From JACRGC01 sp035288785 (GTDB taxonomy: Archaea > Micrarchaeota > Micrarchaeia > Norongarragalinales > SBBD01): a DNA stretch of 21,090 bases. The stretch spans positions 1 to 21,090 of the forward strand of contig DATDZF010000063.1 of assembly GCA_035288785.1 (NCBI GenBank). The letters run 5' to 3'. Shown here in pieces: positions 1 to 6,704 of this stretch (the first letter of the stretch is position 1; the number at the start of each line of letters is the position of its first letter). Made by a program: the position numbers and the translations under genes. The notes below the pieces were generated by a model that was given only the letters and a program-made list of their open reading frames with translations, did not search any database and was not told the origin of the DNA.

Positions 1-315
1 TGAAAATGCACCCCGTATATCTTCGGCCGCCATGTCCATCAAGGCACCTTCCCGCATCACCGGTACAAGAAGCCGGAAGAGGGCGCTTTTTGTGTTTGCC
101 TTCCATTCAATGCTCCGGCCTATCCGGCGGCTCTGCACAACGCCATTATCCCTCAAATCATTGAGGGCGATGAGCGCCTGAGAGGCGGAAACGCCGGCAA
201 ATCTTGCGGCCTCCCGTCCAGTGAAGCCGCGATGGGGGAATTTGGCCAGAAGCCGCAGCACCTGCACCCGGGCCTTGCTCCCGATCAGGATATCGGCACC
301 CTTTTTGAACTGCAT
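1..315 (-). CDS. Winged-helix DNA-binding protein, C-terminus outside window
   Basis: Reading leftwards from ATG at 315, 105 open codons run off the window edge. The protein starts MQFKKGADILIGSKARVQVL, followed by a helix-turn-helix (about residues 28-50, GFTGREAARFAGVSASQALI) and a wing (NGVVQSRRIGRSIEW, about residues 56-70). This is the ArsR/MarR-like wHTH that, in many archaea, precedes a small nucleotidyltransferase (MNT) domain. The visible continuation (KSALFRLLVPVMREGAL) matches that architecture, but the catalytic GSxxxG region would lie beyond base 1, so the fusion is inference. The leader has GGTGA just before the ATG. Two TATCGAAC direct repeats sit over the promoter, so autoregulation is likely. 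Confidence 0.8.
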   Translation of the reverse strand, partial: MQFKKGADILIGSKARVQVLRLLAKFPHRGFTGREAARFAGVSASQALIALNDLRDNGVVQSRRIGRSIEWKANTKSALFRLLVPVMREGALMDMAAEDIRGAFS

Positions 316-335
316 TTTTCACCACTCGCCCCAAA

Positions 336-363
336 TATCGAACATGTGCACTATTTATCGAAC
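336..363 (-). promoter_or_regulatory. Promoter with two TATCGAAC direct repeats (candidate operator)
   Basis: TATCGAAC occurs at 336-343 and again at 356-363, exactly 20 bp apart (two helical turns). On the minus strand the outer copy overlaps an A/T-rich TATA-like element (GATAAATAG, 352-360), and the inner copy sits near the expected transcription start of the wHTH gene starting at 315. A dimeric wHTH repressor could bind both copies on one face of the DNA. Autoregulation by the adjacent gene is inference. Confidence 0.5.
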
Positions 364-417
364 AAGCAGGCATATAAGCGTTGCGATGGGCTCCATCGGT
401 TAAATGGGAAAATGAGC

Positions 418-447
418 CCGAGTAGGAATTCTGCACGGCTAACTCGG
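418..447. terminator. Inverted repeat, possible terminator of the 463-783 gene
   Basis: CCGAGT (418-423) and ACTCGG (442-447) form a 6-bp stem about 15 nt beyond the stop of the minus-strand gene ending at 463. No T-run follows, so a termination role is weakly supported. Confidence 0.25.
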
Positions 448-462
448 TACCGCTGGGGGTAA

Positions 463-783
463 TTAGCCGAAAATTGAGCCAAAGCCGCTGGTCGCGGAGT
501 TTTCCTCCTCCTCGATTAGTGAAATGATTGGGGTACTTTCATTCTCCGCCAGCTCTTTTGCGGACACCAGCATTTTCAGTTTTTCCTTGAGCTTCTTTAT
601 AAGTTCCGGATCGGCGGATTTGAAATAAAGCACATAGGAGCCGCCCTTAAGCCCCATCGGCTTGCTTTCCTTGAGAGTATAGCCAACAATTGCGAACGAA
701 TCGCGCTCGAAGGGGTTTGCCGCGAGCATGTCCTTGAGCTTGCCGTAGTCCTTGCCTTCAACCAAATAAACTATTTTTTGCAT
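463..783 (-). CDS. Small acidic hypothetical protein (106 aa)
   Basis: The reading frame stays open much further upstream, but ATG at 783 is preceded by a GGTGGT ribosome-binding site six bases away, and the upstream translation looks non-coding and overlaps the divergent gene. The protein starts MQKIVYLVEGKDYGKLKDML. It is predicted alpha/beta, with a lysine-rich amphipathic helix (PELIKKLKEKLKMLVSAKEL, about residues 59-78), then an acidic tail (LIEEEENS) and a terminal GFGSIFG. I do not recognise the family. It is transcribed divergently from the gene at 914 across a 130-bp shared promoter region. The Gly/Phe tail is reminiscent of the C-terminus of the protein ending at 19919, but it is too short to imply homology. 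Confidence 0.7.
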   Translation of the reverse strand: MQKIVYLVEGKDYGKLKDMLAANPFERDSFAIVGYTLKESKPMGLKGGSYVLYFKSADPELIKKLKEKLKMLVSAKELAENESTPIISLIEEEENSATSGFGSIFG

Positions 784-881
784 ATTTTTACCACCGAAAA
801 ACTTGTTGGGAAAGGGCGGACCCCACATCCCTAAATTCCGTGCCTCCACTCGCCATTTGGAGCAATAATTACCTCCGAGAA

Positions 882-898
882 GGATAATAAAGTTATCC
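882..898 (+). promoter_or_regulatory. Inverted repeat GGATAA-N5-TTATCC over the promoter of the 914 gene
   Basis: Perfect 6-bp arms (882-887 and 893-898) enclose an A/T-rich element (ATAATAAA, 885-892). This lies about 26 bp upstream of the ATG at 914, the spacing expected of a TATA box serving a leaderless transcript. The arms would form a natural repressor site, but no candidate regulator is evident. Confidence 0.4.
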
Positions 899-913
899 GG
901 CTTATAAGGAATT

Positions 914-2008
914 ATGAAGCTCACAAACAAGCAGGTGATGGTCCACAATTTCACGCAGAAGGCGAAGTTGAGGCCGGAGGAAACGGCCAAGTACGACCAA
1001 TTATTCACAGCTGAAAAGCTCTTTGGCGACCCGCGCAAATCCGGCGAGAGGGGTTGGATATATGCGAACATCACAACTAAGGACCTGTCGGCGTTCATCA
1101 CCATCGGGTATGATGACATCCAGCGGGCGCTTTTCCACGAGCTTAGGTACAAGGGGAAAACCTACAAGATCGGGGATGGGTTTGCAAATGCCGCAGCAAA
1201 GTTTGCGGATGGGAAAGTCACAATCAAGGAGGACGATAGGGAGCTTTCCTGGATCGGCACGCCCTCGGAATACGAGGTAATTGCAACTTTCAGGAAGAAG
1301 GGGCAGGGAAGCGAGGGCGAGCTGAAATTCACATACAAGTTCGAGAAAATCTCGGACGAGCTTAGGAAATTCAAGTGCGTATTCAAGGAATTCGACCAGC
1401 TTTTGGCATATTGGATGATTTCACCTTGCAAGGGCTCGCTTGAAATTGAAGGGAAGGGCGACATCTCCTTGTTCAAGCTTGGGGAAGCAGAAGAGCTGAT
1501 AGGGAAGAACATCACGAGCAATTTCTGCTACAACGAAAACATCCACATGAAGATGCCCATGGTCTCGGAGGGCTGGCATTGGACGGTGCTCGATTGCTTC
1601 CAGGAGGATGAGCAGAAGATGGAAAAGTTCATATCCTTCATGCACTTCTTCTTCCAGAAGGGGAACATCAACATCCCCATTTTCATACAGCTGATCGAGT
1701 TCGACCCCGCAACCGGGGAGGCGGAGGTCTACGAGGATGCGGAAATAAAGCTCAAGTGGGAATCGCCCAAAACGCCCCTCCTTAGCGTGCGGAGCAAGGA
1801 TGGGAAAATCGAACTGAAAATCACCCCGAAATACGAGATTGATGTGCATTCCATCAAGGGGGTCAAGCTTGCCAACCTCATCCTGAAGACGGACATCGAC
1901 TATGCGACCTACCCCTGCAATGCGGAAGTGCTGCTCGATGGGAAGAAGTATAATGCGATCGGGAGCGCGGAAATTACCGGCGGGGGGAAGACGGGGTATT
2001 GGTTATGA
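914..2008 (+). CDS. Hypothetical beta-rich protein (364 aa)
   Basis: This is a long, clean reading frame with strongly protein-like composition (aromatic- and lysine-rich, alternating beta-strand patterns). There is no signal peptide and no transmembrane segment, so it is probably cytoplasmic. Two halves are visible: residues 1-160, with repeated strand patterns such as EVIATFRKKG and ELKFTYKFEK, and residues 170-364, with GWHWTVLDCF near the middle and a glycine-rich end (GGGKTGYWL). This is loosely like the AttH/hydroxyneurosporene-synthase lipocalin-like superfamily, an impression I cannot support by motif. The stop overlaps the next gene's start (ATGA, 2005-2008), indicating translational coupling. 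The start ATG at 914 has at most a weak AGGA before it and may be leaderless. Confidence 0.75.
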   Translation: MKLTNKQVMVHNFTQKAKLRPEETAKYDQLFTAEKLFGDPRKSGERGWIYANITTKDLSAFITIGYDDIQRALFHELRYKGKTYKIGDGFANAAAKFADGKVTIKEDDRELSWIGTPSEYEVIATFRKKGQGSEGELKFTYKFEKISDELRKFKCVFKEFDQLLAYWMISPCKGSLEIEGKGDISLFKLGEAEELIGKNITSNFCYNENIHMKMPMVSEGWHWTVLDCFQEDEQKMEKFISFMHFFFQKGNINIPIFIQLIEFDPATGEAEVYEDAEIKLKWESPKTPLLSVRSKDGKIELKITPKYEIDVHSIKGVKLANLILKTDIDYATYPCNAEVLLDGKKYNAIGSAEITGGGKTGYWL

Positions 2009-2613
2009 AACCGGCACCGGGAGGTCATGAAAGATTGGTCGAGTTGCTAATGGAATATTCGAAAGGCGATCTCGCGTGCAAAAAAATTTTAGTAATCGGG
2101 GATCGCCATGGCTTCCTTACAGATCATCTGCTTCATCTCGGGGCGGATGCACACGGGATTGATAGGCATGAAAAGGGTTTTTCAGGCTCTGCCGCATATA
2201 AACAGGGACGCCTGATAAGGGCTAATGCACGGAATCTGGGGCTATTTGGAGGAATACGCTTTGATTATGTGGTATCCAATGCGACGATGACCCCTGACGG
2301 CCTGAGCGTTGGCAGATTTCCGAGAATGGAAGAAAGGATTTCCTGGGATATGGATCCTGAGGACCGGGAACTTAGGGATAAGATGAGGTCAAGGGCTTTT
2401 GCTGCAGATGCAGTTCCAGTCCATAGTGAAATATTCCGCATGCTTAAACCCGGAGGTACGGCAATTCATGCAGCTGACGCGGGCGATCAATCAATCTCAC
2501 CGCGCCCAGAGAAATTGCGCGAAATTGGTTATGAAATACTTCAGAGCGAGCATTCAGAGCATAGGCACGAACTGGTATTGCGGAAGCCCCTAAAAATGCC
2601 AGAAATTACTTGA
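2005..2613 (+). CDS. Class I SAM-methyltransferase-like protein (divergent)
   Basis: The Rossmann-type pattern begins with a strand and glycine loop (KKILVIGDRHGFLTDHL, residues about 27-43). An acidic strand end (HGIDRHEKG, about 51) and a motif IV-like strand (FDYVVSNATM, about 83) follow. A post-motif helix and turn (EIFRMLKPGGTAIHAADAG, about 142-160) is typical of class I methyltransferases. The glycine motif is degenerate (GDRHG rather than GxGxG), so cofactor binding is uncertain. ATG at 2005 overlaps the upstream stop; a TTG six bases earlier (1999) is an alternative start. Coupling to the 364-aa protein suggests a shared function. The substrate is unknown. Confidence 0.7.
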   Translation: MKPAPGGHERLVELLMEYSKGDLACKKILVIGDRHGFLTDHLLHLGADAHGIDRHEKGFSGSAAYKQGRLIRANARNLGLFGGIRFDYVVSNATMTPDGLSVGRFPRMEERISWDMDPEDRELRDKMRSRAFAADAVPVHSEIFRMLKPGGTAIHAADAGDQSISPRPEKLREIGYEILQSEHSEHRHELVLRKPLKMPEIT

Positions 2614-2659
2614 AATTGCCAAAAACCGCCTAATTTGCCAATATTTATAAATTTTGCCA
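2597..2659 (+). promoter_or_regulatory. Four phased TGCCA repeats upstream of vapBC
   Basis: TGCCA(A/G) occurs at 2597, 2617, 2636 and 2655, spaced 20, 19 and 19 bp, so all lie on about the same DNA face. Three copies share a T-rich left flank and A-rich right flank (TTTGCCAAT-like). The array runs from the end of the methyltransferase gene to the TATA elements (TTATAAATT at 2645; TTATATAATA at 2661-2670) of the toxin-antitoxin pair. It is a natural operator for cooperative AbrB/VapBC autoregulation. Confidence 0.55.
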
Positions 2660-2683
2660 ATTATATAATATAAGTGGTAAATT

Positions 2684-2929
2684 ATGTATGAAGTTGGGAA
2701 TGCGGAGGTAAAAATGGACAAGGTTGGGAGGGTGTTGATCCCCGCAGAATTGCGCAAAGGTTTGGGAACTGAATTCAATATTGTCAGGCTGGATGATAAG
2801 CTGATTTTAAGGGAGCGCAAGCATGGAACATTCAAAAAGCATTTCGATAGCGTCAAACTAACAAATGAGGATCTGGAAAATATGGAAGAAATGATCGCAG
2901 AAGGCGGCGTAATGGGTAATTACGAATGA
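2684..2929 (+). CDS. vapB: AbrB/SpoVT-type antitoxin (VapB)
   Basis: This 81-residue protein carries a swapped-hairpin AbrB domain: AEVKMDKVGRVLIPAELRKG (residues 7-26), with the hallmark GRVLIPAELR, then a second strand pair (FNIVRLDDKLILRE). The C-terminal half is charged and probably helical, wrapping the toxin. It would bind DNA as a dimer and neutralise the PIN toxin encoded directly downstream, whose ATG overlaps this stop (ATGA, 2926-2929). The start is ambiguous. ATG 2684 keeps the complete first beta strand and has a weak GTGGT before it. An internal ATG at 2714 has a much stronger GGAGGT four bases upstream but truncates the strand. Confidence 0.85.
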   Translation: MYEVGNAEVKMDKVGRVLIPAELRKGLGTEFNIVRLDDKLILRERKHGTFKKHFDSVKLTNEDLENMEEMIAEGGVMGNYE

Positions 2930-3345
2930 TTGCAATCGATTCCAATGTACTAATCTATAGGATTATAGGGGATGAAGCGGCCCTTAATCCTGATGCCAGA
3001 AAGATAGTGCAAGTGGCCAAGAATAAATTCAACGAACTTTATGGGAAGCATGAACGACTTGCTATCCCATTACCTGTGCTGACAGAATTTGCCAATTATC
3101 TTCGCCGCAAATTCGGGACTGCTGATGCCAATGCAAAAATTGGCGATCTAATTGCAGATGGAAATTTTACCATCGTCGAGGCAAAGGAGGAATTTATCCA
3201 TATGGCAGCCTCGATTGCGGAGGAACACGATGCCGACTTTACGGATTCGCTCATTTTTACAATCATGTATGCCAACAACATCAAAAAAATACTCACATAC
3301 GACAAGGATTTTGAGAAATTCCCAGGGATCGAAATCATCAAGTAA
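2926..3345 (+). CDS. vapC: VapC-like PIN-domain ribonuclease toxin
   Basis: This 139-aa PIN-domain protein keeps its acidic metal-binding residues: Asp in MIAIDSNVLIY (D5), Glu in PVLTEFAN, Asp in DADFTDSLIF and Asp in ILTYDKDFEKFPGI. VapC toxins cleave structured RNAs such as initiator tRNA or 23S rRNA; the target here cannot be read from sequence. It is translationally coupled to the AbrB-type antitoxin. The region around residues 30-60 (KNKFNELYGKHERL) is longer than in minimal VapC proteins. It converges with elp3, with about 20 bp between the two stops. Confidence 0.88.
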   Translation: MIAIDSNVLIYRIIGDEAALNPDARKIVQVAKNKFNELYGKHERLAIPLPVLTEFANYLRRKFGTADANAKIGDLIADGNFTIVEAKEEFIHMAASIAEEHDADFTDSLIFTIMYANNIKKILTYDKDFEKFPGIEIIK

Positions 3346-3365
3346 TCGGGTTTTTAGCCGGACAA

Positions 3366-4964
3366 TTAGAGTTCCTTGCTCATATACACTCCCTCCAATA
3401 CATACCCCTTCTTCTTGTAATACTCCCTAACGCCAACACCGGAAATGATGAGCATCTTCTGCATCCCGTATTCCTCCTTTGCAATGCGCTCCGCTTCCGC
3501 AAGGAGCTGCGTCCCGTAGCCCTCGTGCTGAACAGGGCTGAATTTATCCAGCAAGCCCCTGCCGATGGGAAGCTGCAGGCCGTAAACGTGGAGCTCCCTA
3601 ATTCCCATCGTGGTTTCATCTATCTCTGGACGGAAAACATCCTCCGAAAATTTCCTCAGCCTTATGAAGCCCATGAGCGCATCGTTTGTCTTGTCCTCGA
3701 AGGAGAGGAAGGTCTCCTTCCCGCCGGATGCATCGTAATTGCGGCGGACAAGTTCCACCGAATCATAGTCGACCTTAATCTTGCGTTTCAGCATTTTTAT
3801 CCCAACTTCGCGGCAGCGGATGCACCTGCAGGAGATGCCCTTTTCCTTGCACTCCTTTTCAACCATTTCGCGCAGGTTGCTTTTGAGGACGCCATCAGCA
3901 ATCAGGTTGGAGGGGATGTCCCGGTTGACCCTCATAATCCTGCAATACTCCGGAATGAACCTTTTTGATTCCGCAATCACCTTGGCGGCGGTATCCGCAT
4001 CATAGGGCCTATATTCGCCCCGCTTCCACATCGCGTAAAGCTCGGTCCCGGGCATCACGAGTGTCGGGTAAATCTTGAGCATGTCGGGCTTGAAAGAGGG
4101 GTTAGAGAAAAGCTCCTTGAAATAGGCAATGTCCTCCTCAGGGGTTGCAAAAAGCCCGGGCATCATGTGGTAGCAGATTTTCAGGAGGGAGTCCTTGCAT
4201 CTCCTTGTAGCATTGATTACATCCTGGACAGAATGGCCGCGCTTCGTTAATTCCATTATCCTATCATCCAGGCTTTGGACGCCAAGTTCGATGCGGGTTG
4301 TCCCGAATTCAAGCAATTTTGAGAGCTGGCCCTCCGCGCAATAATCGGGCCGCGTCTCAATGGTAAGCCCAATGACGCGGTGCTTTGCTGTTTCATTTGT
4401 CTTTTTAGCTTCCTCAAGCGATCCTGAAATCATCCCATTGAAGGCATCATAGGCGCCCTTGATGAAATTGTACTGGTAGTTGTATGGAAGGGCGTTGAGA
4501 GTGCCGCCCTGGATAATCAATTCATTTTTCTCAGCGGAATGGCCAAGAAGGGAAAATTGCCTTAATCTCGCCTCGACTTGGCGATAGGAATCAAAGCCGT
4601 TCTGCTCGGCCCTCCTTGCAGCCGGCTCCTTGCCAGTATATGCCTTTGGGGAATTGAACTCCGGCCCGCCGGGGCAGTAGATGCACTTTCCGGGGCAAGG
4701 GAGGGGTGCGGTCATGATTGCGATGTTGGAGATGCCGGAAAGCGCGCGGATGTGCTTGATTTTCAGCGCTTTACGGAGTTCGGGAGTCAGTTTGCCCTCG
4801 GATTCAAGCTTCTCGAGAATTTCCGGGTTCTTGACAACCCTCGCCTGATGGTAGTGCTTTGCGAGGGAATTCTTCAGGAGGAGCAATTCCTGGGAGGTGA
4901 GGTTGGGGTTTTCGCTGATTTCCTCGTAAATCTCGGTTATTATCTGGTCCTTCTGGTCACCCAT
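3366..4964 (-). CDS. elp3: tRNA uridine-34 carboxymethyl-type modification enzyme Elp3 (radical SAM / GNAT)
   Basis: This 532-aa archaeal-type Elp3 modifies wobble U34 to cm5U-type derivatives using SAM and acetyl-CoA. The radical-SAM domain has the cluster motif CPGKCIYCPGGPEF (about residues 89-102, CxxxCxxC), the QGGTLNALP segment, the GLTIETRPDYC strand and the ELGVQSLDD region. A cysteine-bearing insert (CRCIRCREVG) follows. The C-terminal GNAT domain carries the acetyl-CoA loop QHEGYGTQLL and ends with GVREYYKKKGYVLEG. The frame is open to 5009, but that would need a TTG and lacks a ribosome site; ATG 4964 with GTGA upstream is the better start. The stop is convergent with vapC. A 59-nt gap separates it from the membrane-protein gene upstream, with which it may be co-transcribed. 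Confidence 0.95.
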   Translation of the reverse strand: MGDQKDQIITEIYEEISENPNLTSQELLLLKNSLAKHYHQARVVKNPEILEKLESEGKLTPELRKALKIKHIRALSGISNIAIMTAPLPCPGKCIYCPGGPEFNSPKAYTGKEPAARRAEQNGFDSYRQVEARLRQFSLLGHSAEKNELIIQGGTLNALPYNYQYNFIKGAYDAFNGMISGSLEEAKKTNETAKHRVIGLTIETRPDYCAEGQLSKLLEFGTTRIELGVQSLDDRIMELTKRGHSVQDVINATRRCKDSLLKICYHMMPGLFATPEEDIAYFKELFSNPSFKPDMLKIYPTLVMPGTELYAMWKRGEYRPYDADTAAKVIAESKRFIPEYCRIMRVNRDIPSNLIADGVLKSNLREMVEKECKEKGISCRCIRCREVGIKMLKRKIKVDYDSVELVRRNYDASGGKETFLSFEDKTNDALMGFIRLRKFSEDVFRPEIDETTMGIRELHVYGLQLPIGRGLLDKFSPVQHEGYGTQLLAEAERIAKEEYGMQKMLIISGVGVREYYKKKGYVLEGVYMSKEL

Positions 4965-5023
4965 ACGCTTCACGTGATGCACTGCTCCCACAAAATTGAA
5001 AATGAGCAATTATCCGAAAATGT

Positions 5024-5359
5024 TTATTTCTCCTTGGGATAGGTCACAACCCCCGCAAACAGCAGCACAAGCCCCAGTATCCCATCGACGAGCCCGCCGA
5101 ACATATACGCATTTGAAAGGCTTGCCGCAGACTTGTCAAGGAGGTCCATTGCCTCCTTTGAGCTGGCTGCGATTTCAGCATCCGTCTGGCCGTAGCTCTT
5201 TGCGAGCGCCTCGTTGGCGGTTATTTGGATCCTAACTGCCTCCTTGCTGATGTCGGATTGCGCATTGTTCACCATGAGCGCATTGAACTGCGAGAGCGCA
5301 AGCGTTGCGAATGCGACGCCAAGAAGAAGGAGCGCGATGCTAATTGCCTTGTTGTTCAT
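5024..5359 (-). CDS. Small membrane protein with two transmembrane segments
   Basis: The 111-aa protein MNNKAISIALLLLGVAFATLAL... has an N-terminal hydrophobic helix (residues 5-25), a polar, Ala/Ser/Asp-rich helical middle (about 30-80, e.g. DAEIAASSKEAMDLLDKS), and a second hydrophobic helix (GGLVDGILGLVLLFAGVV, about 87-104) ending in a charged YPKEK. The middle would form an extracytoplasmic helical hairpin. ATG 5359 is preceded by a strong GGAGGT at 7 nt; the in-frame TTG 15 bases earlier would overlap this site. The family is unrecognised. It lies just upstream of elp3 on the same strand, but no functional link is evident. Confidence 0.75.
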   Translation of the reverse strand: MNNKAISIALLLLGVAFATLALSQFNALMVNNAQSDISKEAVRIQITANEALAKSYGQTDAEIAASSKEAMDLLDKSAASLSNAYMFGGLVDGILGLVLLFAGVVTYPKEK

Positions 5360-5547
5360 GAAACCCACCTCCAATTTTTTGAAAATCCAGCCTTAAAATA
5401 CCCACCTAAAATGGAAGCTAGTAAGAGCCACCTGCGAGATTCGCCAAGCGCCTTAGGGGCACCATGCGGTTCACCCTGCTTTCGTTGAGCAAGCTCAACT
5501 CGTCGCGAATGATCCCTTCACGATACCCTTGGAAGCAAACCCCCTCC

Positions 5548-5585
5548 AAAAAAAATAAAGCCCCGGCGCTCCCTTAGAGCCGGGC
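5548..5585 (-). terminator. GC-rich hairpin followed by a T-run (minus strand)
   Basis: On the minus strand GCCCGGCTC ... GAGCGCCGGGGC (5560-5585) can fold with small bulges and is followed by TTTATTTTTTTT (5548-5559). T-runs terminate archaeal RNA polymerase. Nothing annotated on this strand lies immediately upstream, so it would end an unannotated transcript starting near 5700. Confidence 0.4.
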
Positions 5586-5702
5586 TAGTTTCCTTCCCCT
5601 AACAGGCACAATTGCGCTAGATTCGGCACGAAAGTAATTAGTGCGCTTAATGACCCAAAACAATGCCCGGGCCGAGCTTTAGTGCCGCATTTCTTCATAA
5701 CC

Positions 5703-5709
5703 TATAAAA
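5703..5709 (+). promoter_or_regulatory. TATA box of the DUF5678/retropepsin pair
   Basis: TATAAAA lies about 26 bp upstream of a predicted transcript start near 5731. That gives a leader of about 20 nt containing GGAGGAAGGTG before ATG 5752. This spacing decides the start codon against the ATG at 5731. Confidence 0.6.
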
Positions 5710-5751
5710 ACAGCCAACCCCATACGGTATATGTGGAGGAAGGTGCTACGC

Positions 5752-5964
5752 ATGTATTCGCATATTGAGACTTTTGATTGGTTTACGAAGAACGCAGCCA
5801 AATTCGACAAGTACGCGGGTAAATGGATTGCGGTCGTAAAGGGTAAACTCTTGGCGGTTTCGGACTCCCCAAAAGACCTCATGAAAGACCCGCAAGTAAA
5901 AGGAGCGAAAAACCCATTCATTACAAAAATACCACTAAAAGAGGAAGCGTTTAGCCTGCTTTAG
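5752..5964 (+). CDS. DUF5678-like small protein
   Basis: The 70-residue protein MYSHIETFDWFTKNAAKFDKYAGKWIAVV... has the DUF5678 pattern: WF...N...(K/E)FxKYxGKWIAVVxGKLLAVSxSPKDLM, a basic C-terminal portion and the closing strand NPFITKIPLKEEAFSLL. The function of the family is unknown. GGAGGAAGGTG seven bases before ATG 5752 sets the start; ATG 5731 would bury this site in the coding region. The gene ends 9 nt before the aspartyl-protease-like gene, so the two form an operon. To my recollection this pairing recurs widely in prokaryotes, suggesting a two-gene module. Confidence 0.75.
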   Translation: MYSHIETFDWFTKNAAKFDKYAGKWIAVVKGKLLAVSDSPKDLMKDPQVKGAKNPFITKIPLKEEAFSLL

Positions 5965-5973
5965 GTGGTGGGC

Positions 5974-6363
5974 ATGGCCTCAAAGAGCTTCCAATATAGG
6001 CACCACAATAAGGGGCTTTATCCATCAGTTCCCATTAAGTTGATCCATCTAGGCAAGGGGCTTATTGTCGACGGGATAGTTGATTCCGGTTCCAATTACT
6101 GCATCTTCCACACCTGGGTTGCGGATCAATTAGGCCTCCCTTGGCAAAGGGGCAGAAAGCTTGAGATTTCAACTGTTTCTGAAAAGGTCGGAAGTTATAT
6201 CCTTAAGGCCCAGATGCAGGTAATCGGGGATCCTTTTGAATGTGAAATTGGTTTCGCAAAATTAGGGACAAGCTTTAACTTGCTTGGTCGGATTGGCTTC
6301 TTCGATAGGCATGAAATTACCTTTAATGAGAAGGAGAAAACGATTGTTTTGACTGAAATTTGA
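5974..6363 (+). CDS. Retropepsin-like (clan AA) aspartic protease
   Basis: The protein (129 aa from ATG 5974) has the single-lobe retropepsin layout. An N-terminal strand (YPSVPIKLIHLG) precedes the catalytic hydrophobic-hydrophobic-DSG motif GLIVDGIVDSGSNYCIFHTW (catalytic Asp near residue 38). The middle flap strands (LEISTVSEKVGSYIL) and the C-terminal LLGRIGFFDRHEITFNEKEKTIVL, resembling the ILGxDfl strand of the family, follow. Retropepsins act as dimers, so one DSG per chain is expected. GTG codons at 5965 and 5968 are in frame, but GGTGG in this stretch serves better as the ribosome site. Its partner is the DUF5678 protein upstream. No export signal is seen, so intracellular proteolysis is likely. 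Confidence 0.82.
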   Translation: MASKSFQYRHHNKGLYPSVPIKLIHLGKGLIVDGIVDSGSNYCIFHTWVADQLGLPWQRGRKLEISTVSEKVGSYILKAQMQVIGDPFECEIGFAKLGTSFNLLGRIGFFDRHEITFNEKEKTIVLTEI

Positions 6364-6375
6364 AAATAGAAAAAG

Positions 6376-6423
6376 AGGCGTAATGATCCACCTCCGCAAA
6401 CCTAATGCCCCATCATGACGCCT
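6376..6423. repeat. 12-bp inverted repeat downstream of the retropepsin gene
   Basis: AGGCGTAATGAT (6376-6387) and ATCATGACGCCT (6412-6423) pair with one mismatch around a 24-nt loop, beginning 12 nt after the protease stop. It may be a transcript-end structure; no T-run follows. Confidence 0.45.
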
Positions 6424-6704
6424 AATCCCTGAAAACATCACCCCATTAATTCGTAGAAACCGATTCTTTCGTTTTAGGCGCAATTAGCATCCAGATCTCT
6501 TGTTTATGCGCAGAATAGGCGCAAAAAATGGAGCAGTGCTTAAATTGCTGTCTCGTATCAGACCAAGCGGACGCAATGACGAAAACCAGTTGGTCGAGAC
6601 ACTAGACCTGAACTTAGAGCCCCCGGCGAGATTTGGAACGTCGGCGACGGGGGACGGATCCCCCTTGAGCCGACTGCTCGTTCCCCCTCTAAAGAATTCA
6701 TAAA
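6424..6704. other. Non-coding, hairpin-rich stretch downstream of tRNA-Thr
   Basis: Open frames here lack protein-like composition. The stretch holds a bulged inverted repeat (GTCTCG...ACCAA, 6550-6566, with TTGGTCGAGAC, 6590-6600), a second copy of the tRNA-Thr 3' end (6619-6635), the palindrome CGTCGGCGACG (6639-6649) and a GGGGGA/TCCCCC hairpin (about 6650-6666). Most of these features lie in, or flank, the tRNA tail duplication. Confidence 0.5.
6619..6635 (-). repeat. Extra copy of the tRNA-Thr 3' end
   Basis: The 17 bases GCCCCCGGCGAGATTTG are identical to 6706-6722, the acceptor 3' strand and half of the T arm of tRNA-Thr, in the same orientation and 69 nt beyond the mature tRNA end. 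Similarity continues weakly for about 12 more bases with indels. The copy lacks a usable T-loop and anticodon arm, so it is a remnant, not a tRNA. The layout is that of an att-like duplication at a tRNA 3' end. Confidence 0.75.

Larger units (their letters stand above)
5360..5730. other. Gene-free structured intergenic stretch; possible non-coding RNA
   Basis: No convincing protein is encoded. The minus strand holds several potential helices: a 6-bp stem with a CUUG loop (GTTGAGCTTGCTCAAC, 5485-5500), an ATTCGC/GCGAAT long-range pairing around it, CGGCAC/GTGCCG enclosing about 45 nt near 5620-5690, and a GC-rich hairpin followed by a T-run at 5548-5585. This could be one or two small RNAs or decayed sequence. 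I looked for RNase P RNA signatures (GAGGAAAGUC, ACAGAA) and did not find a coherent set. Confidence 0.35.

Noticed and set aside
400..418. Possible tail copy of the 463-783 gene (GGCTCATTTTC versus GGCTCAATTTTC)
   Set aside because: Only about 11 bases match with a frame-breaking gap, and there is no in-frame stop; chance is likely.
784..1152. N-terminal extension of the minus-strand gene ending at 463
   Set aside because: It overlaps the gene at 914, has implausible composition, and a good ribosome-binding site marks ATG 783.
5401..5640. RNase P RNA
   Set aside because: Some fragments look like conserved blocks (GTAAGAGC on the plus strand, GGGGAAGGAAAC on the minus strand), but they are on opposite strands and the universal pairings cannot be assembled.
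6575..6611. C/D box sRNA (ATGACGA ... CTGA)
   Set aside because: The C box has a mismatch and no D'/C' pair occurs at the expected spacing.
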